DNA of 64,000 nucleotides from Micromonospora endolithica (GCF_003626595.1 NZ_RBAK01000008.1:247801-311800); one strand, 5' to 3'; counted from the stretch's first letter, positions 42,187 through 50,778 are shown. Notes: generated by a model not told the origin, from the sequence alone. Numbers and translations are program-made.

Positions 42187-42918
42187 GTGCGGGAGATCAT
42201 CGATGGGGCGCTTCGTCGGCAACGGCTCCGGGCGGTCGGGGCGGTGGGCATCGGCCTGATATTCGGGCTGACCGCGGTACGGATCCGCGACGTCGGCGGC
42301 CCGCTCGTCCTGCTGACCGCGCTGCCGCTGCTGATCCTGCTGTGGATCGCGCTGCGTCAGACGCGTCGCCGGCCGAGCGACGGTGAGTTCCGGGTCGACG
42401 AGCGGGAGCGCGCGTTCTTCGCCCCACCTCGCCCGGAGGCCGGCTTCCTGCCCTTCCTGGTCGGTTTCACCGCCTACCAGAGCGTCACCACCTGGGTCGC
42501 AGCCGACGGCGGGTCGGCGCTGCGGGCCCTTGCGGTCTTCTTCGCGTCCGCCACGGTCGCCTGGGTGACGGTCGGTTGGCGGAACGTGCCGAGCGTGGAG
42601 CTGACCGCCGAGGGCATCGTGCACCGGCGGCACGAGAAGGGGTGGTTCGTACCCTGGTCCGCCCTCGATCCGGCAGGCCGGGTCGGCTCCGCGAACGGCG
42701 TCCGGACGATCTCCCTGCCGATCAGCCGGCCGGACCTGGTCCGTTCCAGCGGCTGGGGTCGGGGCCGGTCGCTGGTAGCCGTCGGCGACCTGGACGTCGC
42801 CCCGGCGCTACTCGCCGGCGCTCTCCGGCACTACCTCGCCCAGCCCGAGCGCCGGGCCGAGATCGGGACCCCGGCGGAGTACGCCAGGCTGCGACGGGCG
42901 CTCACCGGCGACGCCTGA
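42187..42918 (+). CDS. Hypothetical membrane protein with PH-like domain
   Basis: A 243-residue protein. Two helices near the start (VGAVGIGLIFGLTAVRI, LVLLTALPLLILLWIALRQ), two more near 100-130, and then a beta-rich part (PSVELTAEGIVHRRHEKGWF followed by VPWSALDPAGRVGS) with the PH-like pattern of a strand, Trp and W-S-x-L-D. No family is named with confidence. Starts leaderless at GTG 42187; an adjacent gene follows after 22 bp. Confidence 0.7.
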   Translation: MREIIDGALRRQRLRAVGAVGIGLIFGLTAVRIRDVGGPLVLLTALPLLILLWIALRQTRRRPSDGEFRVDERERAFFAPPRPEAGFLPFLVGFTAYQSVTTWVAADGGSALRALAVFFASATVAWVTVGWRNVPSVELTAEGIVHRRHEKGWFVPWSALDPAGRVGSANGVRTISLPISRPDLVRSSGWGRGRSLVAVGDLDVAPALLAGALRHYLAQPERRAEIGTPAEYARLRRALTGDA

Positions 42919-42928
42919 CCGGCGGCGC

Positions 42929-42934
42929 TAGAGT
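42929..42934 (+). promoter_or_regulatory. -10 box TAGAGT, leaderless promoter
   Basis: TAGAGT lies 6 nt before GTG 42941. Confidence 0.5.
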
Positions 42935-42940
42935 CGGCGG

Positions 42941-43348
42941 GTGCGCTCCGCTCAGCAGATCCTCGCCGACTCCGCCGTGATCGCCGTCGTGGGCGCGTCC
43001 CGCGACCCGCGCAAGGCCGCGCACAGCGTGCCGTTGCAGATGCAGCGGTACGGCTGGCGCATCATTCCGGTCAACCCGACCGCCGACGAGCTGTTCGGTG
43101 AGCCGGTCTACCGGTCGCTGGCCGAGATCCCGCACCCGGTCGACCTGGTCGACGTGTTCCGTCCGGCGCGGGACGCGGTCGAGGTGGTCCGCGAGGCGGT
43201 GGCGATCGGCGCCCCGGCGGTGTGGCTCCAGCTCGGCATCGTCTCCCCCGAGTCCCGTCAGATCGCCACCGAGGCGGGTCTCGACTACGTGGAGGACCGC
43301 TGCCTGATCGTGGAACGCGCCGCCGCCGGCCTGACCCGGCTCGGCTGA
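42941..43348 (+). CDS. CoA-binding domain protein
   Basis: A 135-residue Rossmann-fold protein. IAVVGASRDPRKAAHSVPLQ is the CoA-binding glycine loop, followed by MQRYGWRIIPVNPTADELFG and AVWLQLGIVS. It is the stand-alone form (YccU-like) of the domain seen in succinyl-CoA synthetase alpha, and its role is unknown. It is preceded by the 42187 gene and followed by a DinB gene, each with its own start signals. Confidence 0.9.
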   Translation: MRSAQQILADSAVIAVVGASRDPRKAAHSVPLQMQRYGWRIIPVNPTADELFGEPVYRSLAEIPHPVDLVDVFRPARDAVEVVREAVAIGAPAVWLQLGIVSPESRQIATEAGLDYVEDRCLIVERAAAGLTRLG

Positions 43349-43390
43349 AATCCCCTCGCCCGGACATCCGCGCGCCGGCATCATCGGGGG

Positions 43391-43912
43391 ATGCCGACGA
43401 CCGTCCTGCGGTGGCAGTTCGACCTGACCTGGTCGCTGTTCGAGTACCACCTCGAACGCCTCGACCCGGCGGACCTGCTCTGGGAGCCGGCCGCGCTCTG
43501 CTGGACGGTCCGGCCGGCGGCCGGCGGCGGTTGGACGCCCGACTGGGCGGACACCGAGCCGGACCCGGTCCCGGTGCCGACCATCGGCTGGCTCACCTGG
43601 CACCTCGGCTGGTGGTGGTCGTCGGCGGTCGAGCAGGCGTACGGGCGACCCGTCCCGTCCCGCGAGGAGGTCGCCTGGCCGGGGCCCGGTGCGGCGACCG
43701 TCGCCTGGCTGCGTGCCGTACGCGCCCGGTGGGTCGCCGTGCTGGACGGACTCACCGAGGACGACCTGGCTGTCCCGGTGGGGTTCCCGTGGCCGGCGGA
43801 GAGCGGACACACCGTCGCCAACCTGGTCGCCTGGGTCAACGCCGAGCTGATGAAGAACGTGGCCGAGATCGGCCAGCTCCGGTTGCTCCGGGCAGCGTGC
43901 TCCCCGCCCTGA
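43391..43912 (+). CDS. DinB family protein
   Basis: A 173-residue four-helix-bundle protein of the DinB/DUF664 type. FDLTWSLFEYHLERLDPADL and WLTWHLGWWWSSAVEQAYGR show the helices with the three histidines that usually bind a metal (H at about 20, 76 and later). DinB proteins are metal-binding and in part thiol transferases (bacillithiol, mycothiol). Function not assigned. The gene ends 65 bp before repeat copy F, which belongs to the opposite strand's gene. Confidence 0.82.
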   Translation: MPTTVLRWQFDLTWSLFEYHLERLDPADLLWEPAALCWTVRPAAGGGWTPDWADTEPDPVPVPTIGWLTWHLGWWWSSAVEQAYGRPVPSREEVAWPGPGAATVAWLRAVRARWVAVLDGLTEDDLAVPVGFPWPAESGHTVANLVAWVNAELMKNVAEIGQLRLLRAACSPP

Positions 43913-43976
43913 CCGCGCGGCCTGCACCTGAGCCGCCACCGCCGACGCCCCGAGCCCGGCGGCGTTCCCGGCTCGG

Positions 43977-44032
43977 GTGTTAGGAAGGGGCCCTTCCTAT
44001 ACACCAGGCGTTAACAGGGGGCCCTTCCTTAC
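43977..44032 (-). repeat. GGGCCC/TTAAC 3'-end repeat, copy F
   Basis: Two units, with the second GGAAGGGCCCCTTCC almost a palindrome. Its GTAAGG start overlaps the stop codon TAA of the acyl-CoA dehydrogenase (44029-44031), so the repeat itself supplies the stop. Confidence 0.8.
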
Positions 44033-45225
44033 AGCTTGTACTCCTTGAGCAGGCCGCGGCTGATGATGGTCTTCTGGATCTCCGAGGTGCCCTCGCCGAT
44101 GAGCAGGAACGGGGCCTCCCGCATCAGGCGCTCGATCTCGTACTCCTTGGAGTAGCCGTAGCCGCCGTGGATCCGGAACGACTCCTGGACGACCTCGGCG
44201 CAGTACTCGGACGCGAGCAGCTTGGCCATCCCGGCCTCGACGTCGTTGCGCTGGCCGGCGTCCTTGAGCCGGGCGGCGTTGACCATGAGGGCGTGCGCGG
44301 CCTCGATCTTGGTGCCCATCTCGGCAAGCTTGAAGGCGATCGCCTGGTGCTTGGCGAGCGGCTGGCCGAACGTCTTCCGCTGCTGGGCGTACGCGACGGC
44401 CAGCTCGAAGGCGCGGATGGAGATGCCACAGGCGCGGGCGGCCACGTTGACCCGGCCGACCTCGATGCCGTCCATCATCTGGTAGAAGCCGCGGCCGACC
44501 TGGTCCGCGCCGCCGAGCACGGCGGAGGCGGGGACGGTGACCCCGTCGAGGACCATCTCGGTGGTCTCGACGCCCTTGTAGCCCATCTTGTCGATCTTGC
44601 CGGGGATGGTGAGGCCGGGGGCGGTCTCGCCGAAGCCGGGCTCCTTCTCCAGCAGGAAGGTGCTCATGTTGCCGTACACCGAGTCGGCCCCGGTGTCGGT
44701 CTTGACCAGGGTGGCCACCACCGAGGAGTACGCGCCGTTGGTCAGCCACATCTTCTGGCCGTTGAGCACGTAGTTCTCGCCGTCGCGGACGGCCTTCGAC
44801 TTGATCGCCGAGACGTCGGAGCCGCACTCCGGTTCGGACATGGAGAACGCGCCGCGCACCTCGCCGGTGGCCATCCTCGGCAGCAGCCGGGCCTTCTGCT
44901 CGACGGAACCGTGCTGGGAGACCAGGTACGCCACGATGAAGTGGGTGTTGACGATCCCGGAGATCGACATCCAGCCCCGGGACAGCTCCTCGACCACCAG
45001 GGCGTACGTCAGCAGGGACTCACCGAGCCCGCCGTGCTCCTCGTCGATGGTGAGCCCGAACAGCCCCATCTCCTTCATCCCCTCCAGGATGTCGGCCGGG
45101 TACTCGTCGGCGTGCTCCAGCGCCTGGGCGTGCGGGATGATCTCTTTGTCCGCGAACTCCCGGACGGTTTCCAGGATCGACCGCTGCACGTCGGTCAGGC
45201 CGGGTGTCTGGGCGAGTCGGGCCAT
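44029..45225 (-). CDS. Acyl-CoA dehydrogenase (methylsuccinyl-CoA-like)
   Basis: A 398-residue flavoenzyme. GAFSMSEPECGSDVSAI and WLTNGAYSSV hold the FAD and substrate contacts, and IHGGYGYSKEYEIERLMREA near the C terminus carries the catalytic Glu region. Close similarity (by memory) to Streptomyces enzymes encoded with ccr, MaoC and CitE-like genes suggests methylsuccinyl-CoA dehydrogenase. GGAGG lies 5 nt before the ATG. A TetR-type operator lies 38 bp upstream (45263). The TAA stop belongs to repeat copy F. Confidence 0.88.
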   Translation of the reverse strand: MARLAQTPGLTDVQRSILETVREFADKEIIPHAQALEHADEYPADILEGMKEMGLFGLTIDEEHGGLGESLLTYALVVEELSRGWMSISGIVNTHFIVAYLVSQHGSVEQKARLLPRMATGEVRGAFSMSEPECGSDVSAIKSKAVRDGENYVLNGQKMWLTNGAYSSVVATLVKTDTGADSVYGNMSTFLLEKEPGFGETAPGLTIPGKIDKMGYKGVETTEMVLDGVTVPASAVLGGADQVGRGFYQMMDGIEVGRVNVAARACGISIRAFELAVAYAQQRKTFGQPLAKHQAIAFKLAEMGTKIEAAHALMVNAARLKDAGQRNDVEAGMAKLLASEYCAEVVQESFRIHGGYGYSKEYEIERLMREAPFLLIGEGTSEIQKTIISRGLLKEYKL

Positions 45226-45262
45226 CTCAGCCTCCGGGGATTCGTCGCATTACTCGTTGGTA

Positions 45263-45280
45263 ACTGAACGCTCGGTCAGT
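45263..45280. promoter_or_regulatory. TetR-type operator ACTGAACGCTCGGTCAGT
   Basis: An 18-bp palindrome (ACTGA-x-CG-xx-CG-x-TCAGT) upstream of the acyl-CoA dehydrogenase. Sites like this bind TetR-family repressors of acyl-CoA catabolism (PaaR/FadR-like). The candidate regulator is not identified. Confidence 0.55.
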
Positions 45281-45401
45281 ATCGGCCTCCCGGCCGGCGA
45301 GGCCAAGGTGACCAGTCCACACAACCGCTGTGAAAAGGTTCACCGCTGGGGGTAGCGTCCGGCAAGAAGACGAGTGCCCCAGCCGGCAGGAGGACATCCG
45401 C

Positions 45402-45920
45402 GTGAGTCAACCACCGCAGCCGCCGGGGCCGACGGACCCGGCGGAGCCGGACCGGACGCCGTCGCCCTGGGAACAGCCCGCCGCCGGCCCGGAGCCGCCG
45501 GGCCACCACCAGCCCTCCGGGTACGACCAGCAGCCCCCGTCGTACGGGCAGCATCCCGGCCACGACCCGTACGGGCCGCCGCCGCACGAGCAGCCGCAGG
45601 GCCAGTGGGGGCAGCAGGCCCCGTACGCCCCGCAGCCGCCCTACGGCCAGTACGGCCCGCCATCCGGACCCGGCCGACCCGGCGGCGGGACGAACGTGCT
45701 GGCCATCCTGTCGCTGGTGTTCGCGTTCCTCTTCGCCCCGGCCGGCATCGTGCTCGGCCACCTCGCCAAGCGGCAGATCCGCACCACCGGCGAGGACGGC
45801 GAGCAGCTCGCCACCTGGGGGACGATCCTCGGCTACGTCTTCACCGGCCTCGGCCTGCTGGTCTGCTGCGGATGGATCGCGCTGGTCGCCGTCGCCGGCA
45901 CCGACGTGGGACGGAACTGA
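45402..45920 (+). CDS. DUF4190 membrane protein, paralogue 1
   Basis: A 172-residue protein. A Pro/Gln/Tyr-rich low-complexity segment (1-100, YGQYGPPSGPG-like repeats) precedes a DUF4190 module: NVLAILSLVFAFLFAPAGIV, GHLAKRQIRTTGEDGEQLAT, then GTILGYVFTGLGLLVCCGWI. The two helices with a conserved K-Q-I-R loop identify it. GTG 45402 has AGGAGG 8 nt upstream. A similar gene lies at 46869. Function unknown. Confidence 0.85.
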   Translation: MSQPPQPPGPTDPAEPDRTPSPWEQPAAGPEPPGHHQPSGYDQQPPSYGQHPGHDPYGPPPHEQPQGQWGQQAPYAPQPPYGQYGPPSGPGRPGGGTNVLAILSLVFAFLFAPAGIVLGHLAKRQIRTTGEDGEQLATWGTILGYVFTGLGLLVCCGWIALVAVAGTDVGRN

Positions 45921-45929
45921 CCGGGCGGG

Positions 45930-46745
45930 TCAGCGGAACTGCGCCTCGCGGACGCTGTTGCCGCCGTCCACCACGAGCATCTGCCCGGTGATGTACGACG
46001 CGGCCGGTGAACAGAGGAACGTGATCGCCGCCGCCACCTCGTCCGGGGTGCCCGGTCGGCCGACCGGCGTGCCCAGACCCTGCTTGATCTCGGCCATCGT
46101 GGAGGCGGCGGTGTAGATGGTGCCGGGCGCCACCGCGTTCACGGTCACCCCGTCGGCCACCATCTCCATGGCCAGCGCCCGGGTCAGCCCGACCACACCC
46201 GCCTTGGCCGCCGCGTACGCCGCCTCGGTGGGCAACGCGTTGACCGGGCCGGCGGTCGCGGACAGGTTCACGATCCGGCCCCAGCCCCGCTCCGCCATGC
46301 CGCCGCTGAACGCCCGGCTGCACAGGAAGGCGGTGGTCAGGTTCCGGTCGATCTCGCCCCGCCACTCGTCGTAGCTGAGCTGGGCCACCGGACGCAGCAC
46401 CTCCGGGCTCGCCCGGCTGGCCAGTCCGGCGTTGTTGACCAGCACCTCCACGTCGCCCAGTTGCTCGGCCACCGCGTCGGCGAGCGCGCCCACCTCCGAC
46501 TCGTCGGTGAGGTCCGCGACGAACCCGGTCACTCCCAGCTCACCGGCCCGCTCGTGGATCCGCCGGGTGGTGGAGACGATCGCCACCCGGGCGCCCAGGT
46601 CGGCCAGCCGGCGCGCGGTCGCGTACCCGATGCCGTCCGGGCTGCCGGCCCCGGTGACCAGGGCGACCCTTCCGTCGAGCCGCATGGTCACCGGCTCGGG
46701 AAGGGCCCTGCCGGAGGAGTCCGTGGCCCGCGCGTCATTCGCCAT
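45930..46745 (-). CDS. SDR family oxidoreductase
   Basis: A 271-residue short-chain dehydrogenase. VALVTGAGSPDGIGYATARR is the NAD(P) site in the TGxxxGIG form with an insert, VNNAGLAS follows, catalytic Ser and YAAAKAG appear in LSATAGPVNALPTEAAYAAAK, and PGTIYTAAST closes the site. Such enzymes reduce 3-ketoacyl or alcohol groups; substrate unknown. It is convergent with the preceding DUF4190 gene, ending 9 bp away. ATG 46745 follows a CAGGAT box by 6 nt. Confidence 0.88.
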   Translation of the reverse strand: MANDARATDSSGRALPEPVTMRLDGRVALVTGAGSPDGIGYATARRLADLGARVAIVSTTRRIHERAGELGVTGFVADLTDESEVGALADAVAEQLGDVEVLVNNAGLASRASPEVLRPVAQLSYDEWRGEIDRNLTTAFLCSRAFSGGMAERGWGRIVNLSATAGPVNALPTEAAYAAAKAGVVGLTRALAMEMVADGVTVNAVAPGTIYTAASTMAEIKQGLGTPVGRPGTPDEVAAAITFLCSPAASYITGQMLVVDGGNSVREAQFR

Positions 46746-46868
46746 GCCAGGATCCTGCCCGCTGGCCGCGGTCCGGGCAACGCTGGCACCCGGTGGCGGG
46801 GGGTCAGGTTCCTGGGCCGGGCTGGCTACCCTGACGGGCGCGCACCCCCAGCCGATGGAGAACAGACG

Positions 46869-47408
46869 ATGACCTACCCCCCGCAGCCCGGTAACTGGCC
46901 CGACCCGTCGTGGTCCGGCCAGCAGTCCGGCCCGCAGTCCGGTCCGCCGGTCGACCCGACTCTTCCCGCCGGCAGTCCGGTGGCGCCGACGCCCGACCCG
47001 TACGCCCCGGGCAACCCGTACGCGGGGGCGCAGCCGTCCGTCGACCCGTACGGCAACGTGCACAAGGCCGGCGACCCGTACGCGCCCGGCTACCCGCCGG
47101 CGCCCTACGGCGGGTACGGCTACGCGCCGCAGCCGCAGAAGACCAACGGCCTGGCCATCGCCGCGCTGGTGCTGGCCCTGGTCGGTTTCGCGTCCTGCAT
47201 CACCGCGCCGGTCGGAGCCATCCTCGGCCACGTCGCGCGCAAGCAGATCCGGCAGACCGGCGAGGGCGGCGAGGGCATGGCGAAGGCGGCGATCATCGTC
47301 GGCTGGATCGTCACCGGCCTGGCCCTGCTGTTCATCGCGTTCTACGTGGTGATCGTCGTCTTCGCGATCGCGTCGTCCGACGGCACCAGCACCAGCAACA
47401 ACTGGTGA
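46869..47408 (+). CDS. DUF4190 membrane protein, paralogue 2
   Basis: A 179-residue protein with the same layout as the gene at 45402. Pro/Gly/Tyr-rich repeats (1-95) precede GLAIAALVLALVGFASCITA, GHVARKQIRQTGEGGEGMAK and AAIIVGWIVTGLALLFIAFY. Two paralogues flank the SDR gene in opposite directions. GGAG lies 8 nt before ATG 46869. A hairpin follows the stop. Confidence 0.85.
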   Translation: MTYPPQPGNWPDPSWSGQQSGPQSGPPVDPTLPAGSPVAPTPDPYAPGNPYAGAQPSVDPYGNVHKAGDPYAPGYPPAPYGGYGYAPQPQKTNGLAIAALVLALVGFASCITAPVGAILGHVARKQIRQTGEGGEGMAKAAIIVGWIVTGLALLFIAFYVVIVVFAIASSDGTSTSNNW

Positions 47409-47416
47409 GACGCGTC

Positions 47417-47444
47417 GTGCCGCCCCGGCGGGCCGGGGCGGCAC
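47417..47444. terminator. Bidirectional hairpin terminator
   Basis: A perfect 12-bp stem (47417-47428 with 47433-47444) and loop CGGG lie between the convergent DUF4190 and CoA-lyase genes. Confidence 0.7.
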
Positions 47445-47465
47445 GGGCGGTACCGGGAGGCGGCG

Positions 47466-48422
47466 CTACTCGGCCGGCGGGGTGAACGTGGAGGTCCGGG
47501 TCATCCCGGCCGCGCGCCCCTTGGCGGAGATCACCAGCGCCATCTTCCGGGACGCCTCGTCGATCATCTCGTCGCCGAGCATCACCGCGCCGAGCCGGCC
47601 GCCGGCCTCCGAGGTGTAGTGCTCGTACGCGTCCAGGATCAACTCGGCGTGGTCGTAGTCGGCCTGCGCCGGCTGGTAGACCTCGTTGGCGGCGTCGATC
47701 TGGCCCGGGTGCAGCACCCACTTGCCGTCGAAGCCGAGCGCGGCGGACCGCTTCGCCACCTCGCGGAACGCGTCCACGTCGCGGATCTGCAGGAACGGGC
47801 CGTCGATGGCCTGCTTGTCGTGCATCCGGGCGGCCATCAGGATCCGCATCAGGATGTAGTGGTAGGGGTCGCCCGGGTAGTCCGGGATCAGCGCGCCCAC
47901 CACCAGCGACTTCATGTTGATCGAGGCCATGAAGTCGGCCGGGCCGAAGATGATCGTCTCCACCCGGGGCGACGCGGCGGCGATCGCGTCCACGTTCACC
48001 AGGCCGGCGGCGTTCTCGATCTGCGCCTCGATGCCGATCCGGCCGACCTCCAGGCCGAGGGTCTTCTCGATCTGGGTCAGCGTCAGGTCCAGCCACTGCA
48101 CCTGGCCGGCGTTCTGCACCTTCGGCAGCATGACGCAGTCCAGGTTCGCCCCGGCGCCCTCCACCACCTCGATGACGTCCCGGTAGGTCCACGGGGTGGT
48201 GAGGTCGTTGACGCGTACCACCCGGGTCTTGCCCGCCCAGTCACCCTCGTTGAGGGCCGCCACGATGTTCTTGCGGGCGTCCGGCTTGGCCAGCGGCGCG
48301 ACCGCGTCCTCCAGGTCGAGGAACACCTGGTCGGCGGGGAGGCCCTGGGCCTTGCCGAGCATCTTGACGCTGGAACCCGGTACCGCGAGGCAGGACCGGC
48401 GGGGGCGACCGACTGCGGCCAT
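47466..48422 (-). CDS. HpcH/HpaI CoA ester lyase (beta-methylmalyl-CoA lyase-like)
   Basis: A 318-residue CitE-like TIM barrel. SCLAVPGSSVKMLGKAQGLP starts the barrel, VFLDLEDAVAP holds metal ligands, and GRIGIEAQIENAAGLVNVDA and IIFGPADFMASINMKSLVVG are the family core. The nearly continuous match, by memory, to proteins encoded with ccr in Streptomyces suggests malyl-/beta-methylmalyl-CoA lyase of the ethylmalonyl-CoA pathway. GGAG lies 7 nt before ATG 48422. A divergent SDR gene begins 108 bp away. Confidence 0.88.
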   Translation of the reverse strand: MAAVGRPRRSCLAVPGSSVKMLGKAQGLPADQVFLDLEDAVAPLAKPDARKNIVAALNEGDWAGKTRVVRVNDLTTPWTYRDVIEVVEGAGANLDCVMLPKVQNAGQVQWLDLTLTQIEKTLGLEVGRIGIEAQIENAAGLVNVDAIAAASPRVETIIFGPADFMASINMKSLVVGALIPDYPGDPYHYILMRILMAARMHDKQAIDGPFLQIRDVDAFREVAKRSAALGFDGKWVLHPGQIDAANEVYQPAQADYDHAELILDAYEHYTSEAGGRLGAVMLGDEMIDEASRKMALVISAKGRAAGMTRTSTFTPPAE

Positions 48423-48517
48423 GGATGCGCTCCTTCCAGCGTCCGGCGGGCACGCCGACGCCACTGACGGACGTACGAGGAAACTTAACGATCCCAAAGG
48501 GCGTTGTGACGCCACGG

Positions 48518-48523
48518 TAACCT
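48518..48523 (+). promoter_or_regulatory. -10 box TAACCT, leaderless promoter
   Basis: TAACCT lies 6 nt before GTG 48530. Confidence 0.5.
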
Positions 48524-48529
48524 CGTGCC

Positions 48530-49378
48530 GTGACCGGGGTGAATGGACCTGTGGAAGATCTCACTGGACGGCGACTGGTGGTGGTGACCGGCGCCAGCTC
48601 GGGCATCGGTCTGGCCGCCGCCGTCGACCTGGCCTGCCGGGGCGACCAGGTGGTACTGGTCGGCCGCGACCCGGCGCGGCTGCGGGCGGCGGGCGAGCAG
48701 GTCCGGGAGGCGTCCGGGGAGCGCCCGGAGCTGTTCCGGGCGGACTTCGCGGTCCTCGACGACGTCCGGCGGCTGGCCGGGAAGCTACGCGACGCGTACG
48801 ACCGGATCGACGTGCTGGCCAACAACGCCGGCGCGATCGTGCTCCAGCCGGTCACCACCGTGGACGGCTTCGAGCTGTCGATCCAGGCCAACCACCTGGC
48901 GCCGTTCCTGCTCAGCAACCTGCTGCGGGACCGGGTCGGGCGGATGGTGGTGACCGCCTCCGGCGCGCACCGCGGCGGCACCCTCGACCCGGACGACCTG
49001 AACGCGCCGCTGCGCCGCTACCGGGCGATGAACGCCTACGGCACCAGCAAGCAGGCGAACATCCTCTTCACCGCCGAGGCGGCCCGGCGCTGGCCGGAGC
49101 TGCCCGCGTACTCCTTCCATCCCGGCGTGGTGCGGACCCGGTTCGGCAACGACAGCCGGCTGGTCGCGTTCGGCATGCGGTTCCTGCCGGTCTTCCGGAG
49201 CCCGGAGAAGGGCGCGGAGACGCTGGTGTGGCTCGCCAACCAGGACCCGTCCCGGCTGACCAGCGGCGGCTACTACGCCGACCGCCGACCGCGCCGGCCA
49301 CTGGCCAAGGCGTCCGACCCGCGGCTCGCCGCCCGCCTCTGGACGGCGAGCGCCAAGGCCGTCGGCATCGACGCCTGA
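48530..49378 (+). CDS. SDR family NAD(P)-dependent oxidoreductase
   Basis: A 282-residue short-chain dehydrogenase. VVVTGASSGIGLAAAVDLAC is the cofactor site, VLANNAGAI follows, the catalytic tyrosine lies in NAYGTSKQANILFT, and SFHPGVVRTRFGND closes the site. It resembles retinol/chlorophyllide reductase-like SDRs (WW-oxidoreductase type). Substrate unknown. Leaderless start predicted. Codon use is like its neighbours. Confidence 0.88.
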   Translation: MTGVNGPVEDLTGRRLVVVTGASSGIGLAAAVDLACRGDQVVLVGRDPARLRAAGEQVREASGERPELFRADFAVLDDVRRLAGKLRDAYDRIDVLANNAGAIVLQPVTTVDGFELSIQANHLAPFLLSNLLRDRVGRMVVTASGAHRGGTLDPDDLNAPLRRYRAMNAYGTSKQANILFTAEAARRWPELPAYSFHPGVVRTRFGNDSRLVAFGMRFLPVFRSPEKGAETLVWLANQDPSRLTSGGYYADRRPRRPLAKASDPRLAARLWTASAKAVGIDA

Positions 49379-49396
49379 CGCCCGACGACCGCCGAG

Positions 49397-49726
49397 ATGA
49401 CGTCCGAGGGCGACGACCCGGCCGCCGCCGTGCGCCTGGTCGCGCTGGTGGAGATGGCCGCCGCCGCGGTCGAGGCCGGCCGGCGGTACGAGGACACCGT
49501 GCTGGCCCTGCTCGGCCGGCACGGCGGGCAGCTGGAACGCCGGGTGCGCACCGGCGACGGCCACACCGAGGTGCACCTGATCCGGTTCGACTCCCGGCGC
49601 GGCTACCGATCCTTCCTCGCCGACCCGGAGCGGGTCGCTCTGCGGGCCACGCTCGGCGACGCCGCCCCGACCACGCGGGTGCTGGAGGTGCACGACGTGT
49701 GGGACGACCCGCCGGTCAGTCGTTGA
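49397..49726 (+). CDS. Hypothetical protein, DUF1330-like dimeric barrel
   Basis: A 109-residue protein. LVALVEMAAAAVEAGRRYED and LLGRHGGQLERRVRTGDGHT followed by EVHLIRFDSRRGYRSFLADP follow the alpha-beta pattern of small dimeric barrels such as DUF1330 or stress-responsive A/B barrel proteins. No catalytic residues are obvious. Its last 11 bp overlap the convergent EamA gene. The ATG has no clear ribosome site; it starts 19 bp after the SDR gene and is probably co-transcribed. Confidence 0.68.
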   Translation: MTSEGDDPAAAVRLVALVEMAAAAVEAGRRYEDTVLALLGRHGGQLERRVRTGDGHTEVHLIRFDSRRGYRSFLADPERVALRATLGDAAPTTRVLEVHDVWDDPPVSR

Positions 49727-50675
49727 GCGGTGCCGCGTCCGCCGGCACCGCGGTGGACACCGGTGGGGTGCGGCGGGCCGGGCGTCCGGCGAGCACCACC
49801 ACCGCGACGCCGGCCAGGAGCAGCGCCAGGCCGGGCAGGGCCAGCAGTTGCGGCAGCTGGTCCAGCCAGACCCAGCCGATCAGGGCGGCACCCGGCGCCT
49901 CCAGCAGGATCAGCACGCTGACCGTGACCGCCGATACGCGGCGCAGCGCGTAGCTGAACATCGAGTGGCCGAGCAGCTGGGCGCCGACCACCAGGGCCAG
50001 TACCGCCGCCCAGGTGCCGCCGTCGAAGCCGGTCAACGGCACCCCGCCCACCAGGCAGGCCACCAGCAGCAGCAGCGCGCACACCCCGTAGCAGATGGTG
50101 GTGTACGTCGCCGTGCTGATGGTGGCCCGGGCCCGCTCGCCCAACGCCGAGTAGACGGCGGCGAACATCCCGCCCACCACGGCGAGCAGGTCACCGGTGA
50201 ACGCGCGGCCGGACACGGCGAAGTCCGCGCCGGTGGCCAGGGCCGCGCCGACCACCGCCACCCCGATCCCCACCCAGACCCCGGTCGGCAGCCGGCGCCC
50301 CTGAGCCCGCGCGATCAACCCCTGCCAGACCGGCTGGGTCGCGACCAGCGCCGTCGCGGCGGCGACCGAGGTGAGCTGGGCGCTCGGCATCCAGGTCGCG
50401 AAGTGCGCGGCCAGCGCCACGCCGGACAGTACGCAGAACAGGCCCTCCCGCCGCCCGGCGCCCACCGTCAACGCGCGGAACTCGGCACGGCGCCGGGCCA
50501 GCGAGAACGGCCCGAGCACGGCGACCGACAGCGCGTTGCGCCAGAAGGCGATCGCCAGCGCGGGCGCCGCGGCGAAAGCGACCAGCGGGGCCGACGACGA
50601 CACGGCGACGACGGCGAGGGCCAGTGCGCCGGTGGTCATCGGGTCGAGCGGCGGACGATGCGCGGTGGAGGACAC
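49716..50675 (-). CDS. EamA family DMT transporter
   Basis: A 319-residue exporter with ten helices in two EamA repeats. The first repeat contains IAFWRNALSVAVLGPFSL and ASAATALVATQPVWQ-like ASVAAATALVATQPVWQGLI; the second contains LEAPGAALIGWVWLDQLPQL. DMT proteins export metabolites or amino acids; substrate unknown. GTG 50675 follows a GAGGAT box by 8 nt; TTG 50684 and ATG 50639 are alternatives. The stop overlaps the convergent 49397 gene by 11 bp. Confidence 0.9.
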   Translation of the reverse strand: MSSTAHRPPLDPMTTGALALAVVAVSSSAPLVAFAAAPALAIAFWRNALSVAVLGPFSLARRRAEFRALTVGAGRREGLFCVLSGVALAAHFATWMPSAQLTSVAAATALVATQPVWQGLIARAQGRRLPTGVWVGIGVAVVGAALATGADFAVSGRAFTGDLLAVVGGMFAAVYSALGERARATISTATYTTICYGVCALLLLVACLVGGVPLTGFDGGTWAAVLALVVGAQLLGHSMFSYALRRVSAVTVSVLILLEAPGAALIGWVWLDQLPQLLALPGLALLLAGVAVVVLAGRPARRTPPVSTAVPADAAPLND

Positions 50676-50778
50676 GGGGAGCAATCCTCACACGGCGTGG
50701 GCCACCACGTACCGTCAGGGCTCCAACACGATCATGGTCGCCGGCCGGCGACCCCCGACACCGCCCGGAGGCACTCCC

